DNA of 33,130 nucleotides, from positions 1 to 33,130 of the forward strand of contig JBJXFX010000094.1 in the NCBI GenBank assembly GCA_046152925.1. The letters run 5' to 3'. This stretch comes from CAMAUF01 sp046152925. Lineage in GTDB: Bacteria; Chloroflexota; Dehalococcoidia; Tepidiformales; Tepidiformaceae. The notes under the pieces were generated by a model. The model was given only the letters and a program-made list of their open reading frames with translations. It was not told where the DNA came from and did not search any database. Shown in pieces: positions 1-7,164 of this stretch. Made by a program: the position numbers and the translations under genes. The number at the start of each line of letters is the position of its first letter. Position 1 is the stretch's first letter.

Positions 1-1
1 G

Positions 2-139
2 CTGATCGCCGCCTCCGTCCTCGTGCTCCTCGGCGTCCCCGCCGAAGAAGCCTGGCTCCGCGTCGAGCAGTCCCGCGGATGCGCGGTGCCCGACACGCTC
101 GCCCAACGCCTCTGGGTCGCCCAGCTCCGCGCGGAGTGA
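2..139 (+). CDS. C-terminal end of a probable dual-specificity/tyrosine phosphatase (5' end outside window)
   Basis: The frame is open from the left edge of the window to a TGA at 137-139 and gives 45 residues. A hydrophobic helix (LIAASVLVLLG) is followed by PAEEAWLRVEQSRG and then a final helix. This pattern resembles the tail of dual-specificity phosphatases, where the helix after the HCxxGxxRS loop is followed by an EEA..V...R segment. The catalytic loop itself would lie just left of the window and is not visible. The family assignment therefore rests on weak similarity only. It could be another small alpha-helical protein. Confidence 0.5.
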   Translation: MIAASVLVLLGVPAEEAWLRVEQSRGCAVPDTLAQRLWVAQLRAE

Positions 140-191
140 GCCCCTTCACGCGGGCTTCCCCGTTTCCCGCCCCTCGCTAGCATCCGCACTC

Positions 192-1070
192 ATGACCCAA
201 CCTGACGCTGCACTCGCGCACCTTTTGCGCGTCCTCGACCTTCGCCCCACCGGCCACGACCGCTTCCAAGGGATCACCGAACAGGACGAGGGCCGCCTCT
301 TCGGCGGCCTGGTGCTCGGCCAATCCGTCGTCGCCGCCGGCCGCACCGTCGCCGCTGGCGACATCCACTCCCTGCACGGCTACTTCCTCCGGGCCGGGCG
401 CCCAGCGAAGCCGATTGACTACGTGGTCGAGCGAATCCGCGATGGCCGCAACTTCACAGGCCGTCGCGTCACCGCCTACCAAGACGGCGACGACATGATC
501 TTCGAGGCGTCGATCAGCTTCGTGACCTCGGAAGAGGGCGTCAGCTACCAGCGCCCCATGCCGGCGGAGACCGTCGCGCCGGAGGGCCAGCCGAGCTGGT
601 GGGAGACCCTCGCGCCAGCCCCCGACCAGCAGCGCGAACGTTTTCGCCGTAACTGGGTGAACCCCATCGACGTCCGCGCCGCCGAGGCGGGCGGTTTGCG
701 GCCGATCAGCGAGCGGCTCCCGCGCCGCCTGGTTTGGGGCAAGCCCGTCGGCCCGCTGCCCGAAGACCCCATCGTCCACGCCGCCGCGATCGCCTATTTC
801 AGCGATAGCGGGATGATCGCGACCGTCGCGTCGGTCCTCGGCGTCTGGCAGCCGGGCGGCGCGACCGCGAGCCTGGACCACGCCATCTGGTGGCACCACC
901 CGCCCCGCTTCGACGACTGGCTCCTCTACGAGACCGACAGCCCCATCGCCCACGCCGCCCGCGGCCTGATCTGGGGCGGGATGTACACCCAGGACGGCGT
1001 CCGCACGGTCTCCGTCGCCCAGGAGGGCCTCTTCCGCCAACCGGCGCCCAAGGCCCCGCCGATCGGCTAG
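192..1070 (+). CDS. tesB: Acyl-CoA thioesterase II (TesB family)
   Basis: Hydrolyses acyl-CoA to free fatty acid and CoA in the cytoplasm. The 292-residue length matches the double-hotdog TesB family (about 286 in E. coli). The N-terminal hotdog carries the family pattern RLFGGLVLGQS (35-45) and SLHGYFLRAG (60-69). The second hotdog carries YFSDSG (202-207), SLDHAIWWH (227-235) and AQEGLFR (276-282). These supply the expected Asp (about 205), Ser in place of the E. coli Thr (about 227) and Gln (about 277) of the catalytic network. No strong Shine-Dalgarno sequence precedes the ATG; a TAGCAT -10-like hexamer lies only 8 nt upstream, so a very short leader is possible. The neighbours do not form an obvious fatty-acid operon. 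Confidence 0.93.
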   Translation: MTQPDAALAHLLRVLDLRPTGHDRFQGITEQDEGRLFGGLVLGQSVVAAGRTVAAGDIHSLHGYFLRAGRPAKPIDYVVERIRDGRNFTGRRVTAYQDGDDMIFEASISFVTSEEGVSYQRPMPAETVAPEGQPSWWETLAPAPDQQRERFRRNWVNPIDVRAAEAGGLRPISERLPRRLVWGKPVGPLPEDPIVHAAAIAYFSDSGMIATVASVLGVWQPGGATASLDHAIWWHHPPRFDDWLLYETDSPIAHAARGLIWGGMYTQDGVRTVSVAQEGLFRQPAPKAPPIG

Positions 1071-1079
1071 GATGGTGGC

Positions 1080-1301
1080 GTGGACTGGCGCGAACGCATA
1101 ACGGTTGACCCCGAGGTTCGATCGGGCAAGCCCTGCATCCGCGGGATGCGCTTCACGGTCTACGACGTTTTTGCGTACCTCAGTGGCGGGATGACCATCG
1201 AAGAGCTCCTGGACGACTTTCCGTACCTCGAACGCGACGACATCCTCGCGTGCTTCGCCTACGCGGCGGCGCTTGGCGACAGGCTCCTCCTTGCGCGGTA
1301 G
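1080..1301 (+). CDS. DUF433 domain protein, copy 1 (antitoxin-like, no DUF5615 partner)
   Basis: A 73-residue protein starting at GTG. It is a DUF433 protein, a small winged-helix-like family often found beside DUF5615 PIN-like proteins and thought to be an antitoxin. It shows the typical ITVDPEVRSGKPCIRGMR, YLSGGMTIEELL and DFPYLERDDILACFAYAAA segments. It is identical to the second DUF433 protein (1912-2136) at 57 of the first 67 residues, and the similarity extends into the DNA just upstream (ctaggatggt before both starts). Unlike copy 2 it is not followed by a DUF5615 gene; 18 nt downstream lies a histidine phosphatase. It may be an orphan after duplication. Confidence 0.88.
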   Translation: MDWRERITVDPEVRSGKPCIRGMRFTVYDVFAYLSGGMTIEELLDDFPYLERDDILACFAYAAALGDRLLLAR

Positions 1302-1319
1302 TCACGAAAGGGGCATCTC

Positions 1320-1844
1320 ATGAAGACTGCCGTCGTCCTTCGCCACGCCGAGCGCCAAGACCGCGCTGACAACGGTTCGCACCTCTCGCAGGCTGGGATC
1401 GAGCAGGCTCGGCGCGCGGCTGCCCGCTTCGCGCGATTCGACCTGGTCGTCACGAGCACCTTGCCCCGCGCGGTGGAGACGGCGATTGCGATGGGCTTCG
1501 CGGTGAACAAGACGCACCCCAGCATCCAGGACTCTGGGAGCCGGGTCCTGGCCGCGGTCAGTTTCGATGCAGGCGCGGCGGCGTGGGCGGCGGCTTCCCA
1601 TTCGGACCACCTCGTCCGGGCCTACTGCGACTACGTGGCATCGTTCGTTGACGTCTGGCTCGACGAGGTGCCAGATGGGGGTTCGTTGCTGGTCATCTCT
1701 CACGGCGGCGTTGTCGATGCGATGGCGTTCGGCCTCAGCCCCAACACCGATTGGGCGACGCACGGCCGTGCGCCAGACTACGTCGAGGGGTTTGTCGCCG
1801 AGGTGGACCGAGGTCAGGTGTCGTTGCGCCCCGTCCGATCCTGA
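1320..1844 (+). CDS. Histidine phosphatase superfamily protein (phosphoglycerate-mutase-like fold)
   Basis: 174 residues. The N-terminus VVLRHAER (5-12) holds the RHG/RHA catalytic motif whose His is phosphorylated in this superfamily. LVVTSTLPRAVETA provides the conserved second Arg region, and ISHGGVVDA carries the second active-site His. The substrate cannot be predicted; members include SixA-like and sugar phosphatases. An AAAGGGG ribosome binding site lies before the ATG. It sits 18 nt after DUF433 copy 1 and 67 nt before DUF433 copy 2, so it may be co-transcribed with the first. It occupies the place where a DUF5615 toxin gene would normally be. Confidence 0.85.
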   Translation: MKTAVVLRHAERQDRADNGSHLSQAGIEQARRAAARFARFDLVVTSTLPRAVETAIAMGFAVNKTHPSIQDSGSRVLAAVSFDAGAAAWAAASHSDHLVRAYCDYVASFVDVWLDEVPDGGSLLVISHGGVVDAMAFGLSPNTDWATHGRAPDYVEGFVAEVDRGQVSLRPVRS

Positions 1845-1911
1845 GCCGGGAGGCTTCCGGCGCGAGGCCGGCGCCGTGCCCTGACCCGCGGCAATCAGCT
1901 AGGATGGTCAC

Positions 1912-2136
1912 ATGGACTGGCGTGAACGCATCACGGTCGACCCCGAGGTCCGCTTCGGCAAGCCCTGCATCCGTGGGATGCGCATCACCGTGTTTGATGT
2001 CCTGGGCTATCTCAGTGGCGGGATGACCATTGAGGAACTGCTCGGCGATTTTCCGGAGCTCGAGCGGAGCGACGTGCTGGCCTGCTTCGCCTACGCAGCG
2101 GCCATGGGCGATGGGGTCGTGTACTCGCCAAAATGA
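1912..2136 (+). CDS. DUF433 antitoxin-like protein, copy 2
   Basis: 74 residues, same family and nearly the same sequence as the protein at 1080-1301, but starting at ATG. The stop codon overlaps the start of the DUF5615 gene by 4 nt (ATGA), the usual arrangement of a translationally coupled antitoxin-toxin pair with the antitoxin first. A TAGGAT hexamer lies 6 nt upstream of the start codon, exactly as in copy 1, and there is no Shine-Dalgarno sequence, so transcription may begin almost at the start codon. The antitoxin role is inferred from family context. Confidence 0.9.
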   Translation: MDWRERITVDPEVRFGKPCIRGMRITVFDVLGYLSGGMTIEELLGDFPELERSDVLACFAYAAAMGDGVVYSPK

Positions 2137-2474
2137 AGCTGCTTATCGACCAACACCTATCCAGGCACCTCATTCCGCTGATAAGGGACCACTTCCCCGG
2201 TTCCACTCACGTTCTGCTCCTTGGACTGGATAGGCGCCCGGATTTCGAAATCTGGGAGCGCGCAGCACGTGATGGCTACGTGATCCTGACCTGTGACCAC
2301 GGGTTTCGGACGCTGTCGGCGGTGTATGGCGCGCCGCCCAAGGTGATTCACGTCGTGGCCCGACGCCATGAACCTGCGGTGTTGGCCGCCAGACTCGTCT
2401 CGCTCGCCGCGGATCTCGCTGACTTCGCCAAAGGCGATTCGCGCGTCTATCAACTCGGTGACGCCGACGAGTAA
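2133..2474 (+). CDS. DUF5615 PIN-like domain protein (putative toxin)
   Basis: 113 residues. The start KLLIDQHLSRHLIPLI supplies the first acidic residue of the PIN-like fold. STHVLLLGLDRRPDFEIWERA and GYVILTCDHGF give the other conserved acidic positions, followed by PPKVIHVVARR. This is the DUF5615 pattern, a shortened PIN-fold family thought to be an RNase toxin paired with DUF433. The 4-nt overlap with the preceding DUF433 gene supports the pairing. Nuclease activity is inferred from the fold; toxicity of this member is not shown by sequence. Confidence 0.88.
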   Translation: MKLLIDQHLSRHLIPLIRDHFPGSTHVLLLGLDRRPDFEIWERAARDGYVILTCDHGFRTLSAVYGAPPKVIHVVARRHEPAVLAARLVSLAADLADFAKGDSRVYQLGDADE

Positions 2475-2484
2475 GCTCTCCACC

Positions 2485-3204
2485 ATGTCCCAGCCCCTCA
2501 TCGGCATCACCACCTCCATCGCCCCTGCCGGCAAGGGCCCCGAGCGCGTCTCCCTCAACACCGACTACATGCGCTCCGTCGAGGCAGCGGGAGGCGTGCC
2601 CATCCTTCTCCCCCAAACCCTTGGGCCTGCCGCGCTCGACGCCCTCTTCCCGGCACTCGGCGGCCTCGTGGTCACCGGGGGCGGCGACGTCAATCCCGCC
2701 CGCTATGGCGAAACCCCTCACCCAACCGTCCTCGGCGTCAGCGATGAGCGCGACGCCTTCGAAGCTGCCCTCATCGAGCGCGCTCTCGCCGCACGCCTGC
2801 CGCTCTTCTGCATTTGCCGAGGCATGCAGATCCTCAACGTCGCCCTCGGCGGCTCGCTCCACCAAGACATCCCTAGCGACTTCGCCACGACGATCCAGCA
2901 CGCCCAGACCGACCCTCGCGAGACGCCCACCCACGCCGTCCACGTCCAACCCGAAACCAAGCTCGCGGCGCTCCTCGGCGCCGGCGAGCTCAGAGTCAAT
3001 TCAATGCACCACCAGTCAGTTAGGCGTCTCGGCGCCGGCCTCGAAGCGGTCGCCTGGGCGCCCGACGGCGTCGTCGAGGCCGTGGAGCTGCCCCGCCACG
3101 ACGGCTTTCTCGCCGCCGTCCAATGGCACCCCGAAGAGCTGGCGGCCACCATCGGCCACGCGAAAGCCCTGTTCGCCGCCCTGACCGCCGCCGCCCGCGG
3201 CTAG
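2485..3204 (+). CDS. Gamma-glutamyl-gamma-aminobutyrate hydrolase family protein (class I glutamine amidotransferase-like, peptidase C26)
   Basis: 239 residues from the ATG giving SQPLIGITTS, the normal N-terminus of the PuuD-like family; the frame is open further upstream but nothing there resembles the family. The fold is a class I glutamine amidotransferase used as a stand-alone gamma-glutamyl hydrolase. Visible catalytic elements are the nucleophile Cys111 in ICRGMQILNVALGGSLHQD and His215/Glu217 in VQWHPEE. GGLVVTGGGDVNPARYGE and VNSMHHQSV are family signatures. The substrate may be gamma-glutamyl-GABA or another gamma-glutamyl amide. No putrescine-catabolism genes are nearby, so the specific PuuD role is unproven. 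It ends 8 nt before a convergent hydrolase gene. Confidence 0.92.
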   Translation: MSQPLIGITTSIAPAGKGPERVSLNTDYMRSVEAAGGVPILLPQTLGPAALDALFPALGGLVVTGGGDVNPARYGETPHPTVLGVSDERDAFEAALIERALAARLPLFCICRGMQILNVALGGSLHQDIPSDFATTIQHAQTDPRETPTHAVHVQPETKLAALLGAGELRVNSMHHQSVRRLGAGLEAVAWAPDGVVEAVELPRHDGFLAAVQWHPEELAATIGHAKALFAALTAAARG

Positions 3205-3211
3205 GTGCTGC

Positions 3212-4015
3212 CTACGCTGCTCGCCGCCTCCGCGAGACATCGGCCGCAAACGCCTCAATCGCGTCGGCGAACTGGCCCGGGGCGGTCGTCATGCCCTCGT
3301 GCGCCTGGCCTTCCAGCGTCACGATCTGCACATCCGGCAGGATGGCCGCCAACGCGTCAGTGAGGAAGACCTCCCGCGGGCTCTCGCTCCCGATGAGCAA
3401 GAGGACTGGCATATCGAGCGAGCGGAATCGCGTGAGGTCGAGGTCATGGGCGACCAGCGCACGAAGGTCGTTGACCGTCGCCGGCGCATCGGCAAGCCAA
3501 GGCGCCCAATCGTCGGAAGCGCGGAGGGCCGCGAGGTCGTCGTCGGGCATGAACACGCCCTCGCGTAGGAACGCGTCGACGACGCCGTCCCAATCGTTGC
3601 GTGCCGCGAGACCGCTGAGCTTGTCGACCAGACTGGGGTCGAGCGAGGTGGGCTGGGCAGGCTCGTAGAGCGCCAGTGCCCGGACGAGGCCAGGCCGGCG
3701 GGCCGCCGCTTCGACCGCCACCAGGCCACCGTACGAGTGGCCAAGCACGATGCTCGGCTCCCCGATCGCCTCCAGGAGCGCGACGACATCCGCCGCCTCG
3801 TCGGCGACACCGTGGCCGGTCGAGGCGGTGGTTTGACCGCGGCCGCGCCGGGCGACTGCCGACACCGTGAACGTCTCGCCGAGGCGGTCGCGGACTCGCT
3901 GCCAGTTGGTGAGGTGGTCGCTGAAGCCGCCGTGGACCAGCACCAAGTTCTCACCCTGGCCGTAGCGCTCGTACGAGACCGCGACGCCGCCCTCGCGGGT
4001 GATCTGCTGAAGCAT
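3212..4015 (-). CDS. Alpha/beta-fold hydrolase
   Basis: 267 residues. Oxyanion-hole motif HGG (28-30), nucleophile elbow GHSYGG with Ser94, and the likely catalytic His239 in GQAHEG near the C-terminus; the acid is probably in the LLIGSESP segment around 207-213. This is the usual complete triad arrangement of soluble alpha/beta hydrolases. The substrate is unknown. The ATG is preceded by AGGAG at a good distance. It is a single minus-strand gene between two plus-strand genes and so is probably transcribed alone. Confidence 0.88.
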   Translation of the reverse strand: MLQQITREGGVAVSYERYGQGENLVLVHGGFSDHLTNWQRVRDRLGETFTVSAVARRGRGQTTASTGHGVADEAADVVALLEAIGEPSIVLGHSYGGLVAVEAAARRPGLVRALALYEPAQPTSLDPSLVDKLSGLAARNDWDGVVDAFLREGVFMPDDDLAALRASDDWAPWLADAPATVNDLRALVAHDLDLTRFRSLDMPVLLLIGSESPREVFLTDALAAILPDVQIVTLEGQAHEGMTTAPGQFADAIEAFAADVSRRRRAA

Positions 4016-4227
4016 CTGAGTTCTCCTGTGTGTGGTTACCCCTTAATCATTGATGGTTCGGCCCGCCCCCGGAACGGACCGGCGGAGGGTGACGGCGGCG
4101 GACCTCTGTCAGACTGGCGCCTCCGACCAACGACGGTTGCGCGCCAGCACACGGGACTTCGTCCCTGAGGCGTCCGGACAGTACGATGCTCTCATCTTCG
4201 ACCCCGGCTGACCCACCTGGAGGAACC

Positions 4228-4659
4228 ATGCCCACACCAGACGAGCTTCGCGCCGCCATCGCCGATGGCCGCGCTGCCCTTCGCTCCGCCCTCGAGGCCG
4301 CCGCGAGCGGCGATTGGGAAAAGCGCCCCGCCAGCGGCGAAGGCGAGGCCGCCTGGTCCGCCCGAGAGACCGCCGAGCACACCGTCGAGATTGAGGCGCT
4401 CTTCGCGACCGCCGTCTGCACCGCTTGCGGCTACCCTGGCGTCGAATTCGCCAAGCCGTCCTACGCCACCCCGGCCGAGGCCATCGCCGGCCTCGAAGCC
4501 GTCACCGAACTCACCAACAAGAAGCTCAAGTACGTCAGCGAAACCGACCTCGAAAAGGTCCATGACCAGTGGAAGCGCTCTGCGGCCGACATCATGGGCG
4601 TGAACGCACATCACCTGAACGACCACGCGGCCCAGATCCGAACCGCGGCAGGCGTCTAA
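4228..4659 (+). CDS. DinB-like domain protein
   Basis: 143 residues from the ATG that follows a strong GGAGGA ribosome binding site at 4219-4224; an upstream in-frame ATG at 4186 is less likely because it lacks one. It is a four-helix DinB/YfiT-type protein. WSARETAEHTVEIEALF holds the first His (about 51) and NAHHLNDHAAQI the later His pair (about 129 and 133) that form the three-His metal site of this superfamily. Many members are bacillithiol/mycothiol-dependent transferases or have no known role. A C-T-A-C segment (64-67) is an unusual extra. Its TAA overlaps the ATG of the downstream FrnE-like gene by one base (TAATG), so the two are translationally coupled. Confidence 0.75.
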   Translation: MPTPDELRAAIADGRAALRSALEAAASGDWEKRPASGEGEAAWSARETAEHTVEIEALFATAVCTACGYPGVEFAKPSYATPAEAIAGLEAVTELTNKKLKYVSETDLEKVHDQWKRSAADIMGVNAHHLNDHAAQIRTAAGV

Positions 4660-5315
4660 TGGAGCCTACAACCGCCAACAAGCCCGTCTCCCTCATCATC
4701 GTCTCCGACTTCGTCTGACCGTGGTGCTACATCGGCCTCGTGGAGGTTGAGAAGCTCAAGGAGAAGCATCCCGAGATTGAGGTGCGGTTCGCGCCGTTCC
4801 TCTTGGACCCTTCGACTCCGCCGGAGGGCAAGCCGCGGAAACGCATGACCGCTTCCGGCGAAGCCCCGAGCGCCCTCGAACAGCGCGGCGAAGAGCTCGG
4901 CATCACCTTCTCCCGCGGCCGTGAGTGGACCTCGAGTTCGCTGCTCGCCCACGAAGCCGCCGAGTGGGCTGGCGAGCGCCCGGAGTCCTGGGAGTTCAAC
5001 AAGCGGCTGCTCAAGGCCTACTTCACGGACCTCGCCGACGTCGGCAAGGCCGAGACCTTACTCGCGCTCGCCGGCGAAGCCGGCTTGCCCGTTGACGAAC
5101 TGGACCGCCATCTCCAAGCGCGCACCTACCAGCAGCAGGTCTGGGATGGTCTCAAGTGGGCGCAAGGCGTCGGCGTCTCGGCCGTGCCGACGTTCATCTT
5201 CGACGAGCAATACGGCGTCGTCGGGGCCCAGCCCTTCGAAGTCCTCGACCGCGTGGTCGAAGAGGTCTTGCGCCGCCGGGCCGCTGGCGAGACCGAGGGC
5301 GAGGGCGAGGGCTAA
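4659..5315 (+). CDS. FrnE-like DsbA-family oxidoreductase, probable selenoprotein (UGA at 4716-4718 read as Sec20)
   Basis: Reading from the ATG that overlaps the DinB stop gives 218 residues with one in-frame TGA at codon 20. The context is SLIIVSDFV-(TGA)-PWCYIG. FrnE/DsbA proteins have a Cys-Pro-Trp-Cys motif here, so the TGA replaces exactly the first catalytic Cys and would give a U-P-W-C redox motif. The rest is a full FrnE-like protein: FLLDPSTPPEG, the helical insert, cis-Pro177 in SAVPTFIFDEQYGVVGAQP, and an acidic tail. No other Cys exists besides Cys23. An 8-bp stem-loop starts 13 nt after the TGA (separate entry). Conventional calling from a GTG inside this stem-loop would lose beta-strand 1 and the active site. 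The alternative is a simple nonsense mutation, which would be unlikely to hit precisely this codon. Confidence 0.8.
4732..4750 (+). promoter_or_regulatory. Candidate bacterial SECIS stem-loop
   Basis: Immediately downstream of the in-frame TGA, 4732-4739 (TCGGCCTC) can pair with 4743-4750 (GAGGTTGA) as eight consecutive base pairs including two G-U pairs, leaving a GUG apical loop at 4740-4742. Bacterial SECIS elements lie within the coding region, with an apical loop about 16-37 nt after the UGA and a G among the first loop bases. Here the spacing is 21 nt and the first loop base is G. The match is by eye, without an energy calculation. Confidence 0.6.
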
Positions 5316-6109
5316 ATCCGCTCGCAGACCATGATCTCGGTGCTCGGGCCTTCCCGCAGCCGTTGCACCAGCAGCCGTTCTGGCTGATAGAGCAGCGCGC
5401 CCATCACGCCGCCAACCCGGTCGCTCAGGACGGCGGGCGCCATCACTGCCTTCCATGCGAGCCGGGCCACGCCGAACCGCACATCGGACGGGAACCCAAG
5501 CAGCACCGCGAGCGGCCGTCGGTCGAGCACCTTGAAACCCGCGGTCGCCAGTGCCCGCTCGACGTCCGGGAGCTTGCGGCTCACGGCGTGCGGCGTCCGC
5601 TCGACCTCCTGGTGGACGAACTGGTCGGACCAAATGAATCGTCCCCCAGGACGCAGCAGCGTGGACAGGTTCGCGAGCGCCGCTGCGAACAGGTCGTCGT
5701 CGACGATGTGGTAGAGCACGTCCATCGCGCAGGCGATGTCGAATTGCCCCGCTTCCGAGGCGAGCGGCTCCGCGAGCGGTTGGCCGATGTCACCTGTCAG
5801 AAATCGCGCGTCCCGGTGTTTCGCCGCGAGCGACTGCGCCGCCACCTCGGTGATATCCAGGCCCGTGACCTGGGCCCCCGCCCGCAGCCAGCGCCGGACG
5901 TAGAATCCGGTCCCCGGCCCGATCTCGATGACACGCGAGCCGTTCACCACGGGGACGAACTCCTGCACCACCCGGTCGAACACTTCGCCTTTCACCCGGT
6001 AGTTCCACGCGTTGAAGCGCTCTCCGAGCCGGTGATGGCCAACGCCGGCCAGCGTGTAGCGCCCGCGAAGGCGCCGCTCCCAGTAGCCGCGGGTGTCGAA
6101 TCCGTCCAC
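5312..6109 (-). CDS. Class I SAM-dependent methyltransferase
   Basis: 265 residues if it starts at the GTG at 6109. A second GTG at 6115 overlaps the AAGGAGG ribosome binding site, which is 5 nt upstream of the 6109 codon, so the inner start is preferred. Motif I is IEIGPGTGFY, followed by VTGLDITE (motif II acidic residue binding ribose), ARFLTGDIGQPL (motif III) and FDIACAMDVLYHI / LRPGGRFIWSD (motifs IV-VI). It resembles small-molecule methyltransferases of the Methyltransf_11/25 type; the substrate is unknown. Its end overlaps the 3' end of the FrnE-like gene by 4 bp on the opposite strand. A terminator separates it from etfA upstream. Confidence 0.85.
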   Translation of the reverse strand: MDGFDTRGYWERRLRGRYTLAGVGHHRLGERFNAWNYRVKGEVFDRVVQEFVPVVNGSRVIEIGPGTGFYVRRWLRAGAQVTGLDITEVAAQSLAAKHRDARFLTGDIGQPLAEPLASEAGQFDIACAMDVLYHIVDDDLFAAALANLSTLLRPGGRFIWSDQFVHQEVERTPHAVSRKLPDVERALATAGFKVLDRRPLAVLLGFPSDVRFGVARLAWKAVMAPAVLSDRVGGVMGALLYQPERLLVQRLREGPSTEIMVCERI

Positions 6110-6122
6110 GTCCACCTCCTTG

Positions 6123-6157
6123 GAAAATACGAGAGGCCGGGATCGCCCGGCCTCTCG
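6123..6157 (-). terminator. Intrinsic terminator of etfBA
   Basis: A perfect 12-bp stem, CGAGAGGCCGGG (6130-6141) with its complement at 6146-6157, encloses an ATCG loop. Read on the minus strand it is followed by GTATTTTCC. It lies just after the etfA stop and before the methyltransferase ribosome binding site, so it should end the etfBA message. Confidence 0.75.
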
Positions 6158-6184
6158 CGTTTGGTTCCCCTTCGGGCGCCGCCC

Positions 6185-7144
6185 TTAGTCGAGCTTCTTG
6201 ATCTCGGCGATCAGGGCTGGGAGCACCTTCTTGTAGTCGTCGATCACCGCAAAGCGGGAGACCTTGACCATGTTTGCGTCGCCGTCCTTGTTGATCGCGA
6301 CGATGTTCTTGGAGCCGCCCATCCCGGCCATGTGCTGGCTCGCGCCGCTAATCGCGACCGCGATGTAGAGGTTGGGCGAGACCGTCTTGCCGGTCAGGCC
6401 CACCTGTTGCGATGGCGGGTACCAGCCGAGGTCGCAGGCCGCCCGGGACGCGCCCACCGCGGCCACCTTGAGCGTGCCCGCGAGGTCTTCGAGCTGCTTG
6501 AAGGCCGAGCCATCGCCAAGACCGCGACCGCCGCTGACGACGATCGCCGCGTCTTCGATCTTAATGCCTTCGCTCGACGCCTTTTCGATGCCCGTCACCT
6601 TGATCCGGGCCTCGCCCTGTGCGGCCACCGCGGTCACGCTGCCGGACCGGCCGCCGTCCGCTTCGAGCGCGTCGAACGCCTTGCCCTTCACGGTCGCGAT
6701 CTGGAGGGCGCTCTTCCAGGTGTGCTCGGCGCGAGCGTTTCCGCCGTAGCACGAGCGCGTCGCCCGCAGGCGGCCACCATCGATCTTGAGCTCTGTGCAG
6801 TCCATCGCGACGCCCGTGCCAGCGCGGAAGGCGAGCAGTGGGGCGAGGTCGCGCCCGAGGCTGCTTTGCGCGACCAAGACGATGTCCGCGCCCGACGCCC
6901 CGACCGCCTCTTCAACGGCGGGCGCCAGCACCTCAGCGAGTGAGGCCGCTGGGGCTGCCGAGGTGAACACGGCGTCGGCGCCATGCGCGATGAGCGCCTT
7001 CGCCTCCGCCTCGCCACCAGCAATGAACGCGCAGACGCCGCCGCCGCCCTGCGCCGAGAGGGCGCGCGCCGCGCCCAGCATTTCGAGTGAGTGCGGCGTC
7101 GCGGCGCCGCCCGCCGATTCCGCTACAACCAGGATTCCTGCCAT
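6185..7144 (-). CDS. etfA: Electron transfer flavoprotein alpha subunit
   Basis: 319 residues. EtfA binds FAD and, with EtfB, carries electrons from acyl-CoA and other dehydrogenases to the respiratory chain. The N-terminal nucleotide-like domain starts AGILVVAES. The C-terminal FAD domain shows VVSGGRGLG, SRAACDLGW, QVGLTGKTVSPNLY and the ETF-alpha signature AISGASQHMAGM followed by NIVAINKD. The start is the ATG after an AGGAGG site; an in-frame extension to 7435 overlaps etfB and is rejected. It lies 20 nt after etfB in the same transcript. Nothing suggests the bifurcating type, and no ETF-quinone oxidoreductase gene is in the window. Confidence 0.95.
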   Translation of the reverse strand: MAGILVVAESAGGAATPHSLEMLGAARALSAQGGGGVCAFIAGGEAEAKALIAHGADAVFTSAAPAASLAEVLAPAVEEAVGASGADIVLVAQSSLGRDLAPLLAFRAGTGVAMDCTELKIDGGRLRATRSCYGGNARAEHTWKSALQIATVKGKAFDALEADGGRSGSVTAVAAQGEARIKVTGIEKASSEGIKIEDAAIVVSGGRGLGDGSAFKQLEDLAGTLKVAAVGASRAACDLGWYPPSQQVGLTGKTVSPNLYIAVAISGASQHMAGMGGSKNIVAINKDGDANMVKVSRFAVIDDYKKVLPALIAEIKKLD

Positions 7145-7164
7145 CGTTCTACCCTTCCTCCTGC

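Noticed and set aside
4659..4739. Treating the FrnE-like gene as a pseudogene or starting it at the internal GTG at 4740
   Set aside because: A GTG start would fall inside the candidate stem-loop and remove the first strand and active site. The upstream 27 codons match the family perfectly except for the TGA, and no other damage is present.
5156..6943. 595-residue open frame on the plus strand across the methyltransferase and etfA
   Set aside because: It runs across the terminator and two well-supported minus-strand genes; composition-driven artefact.
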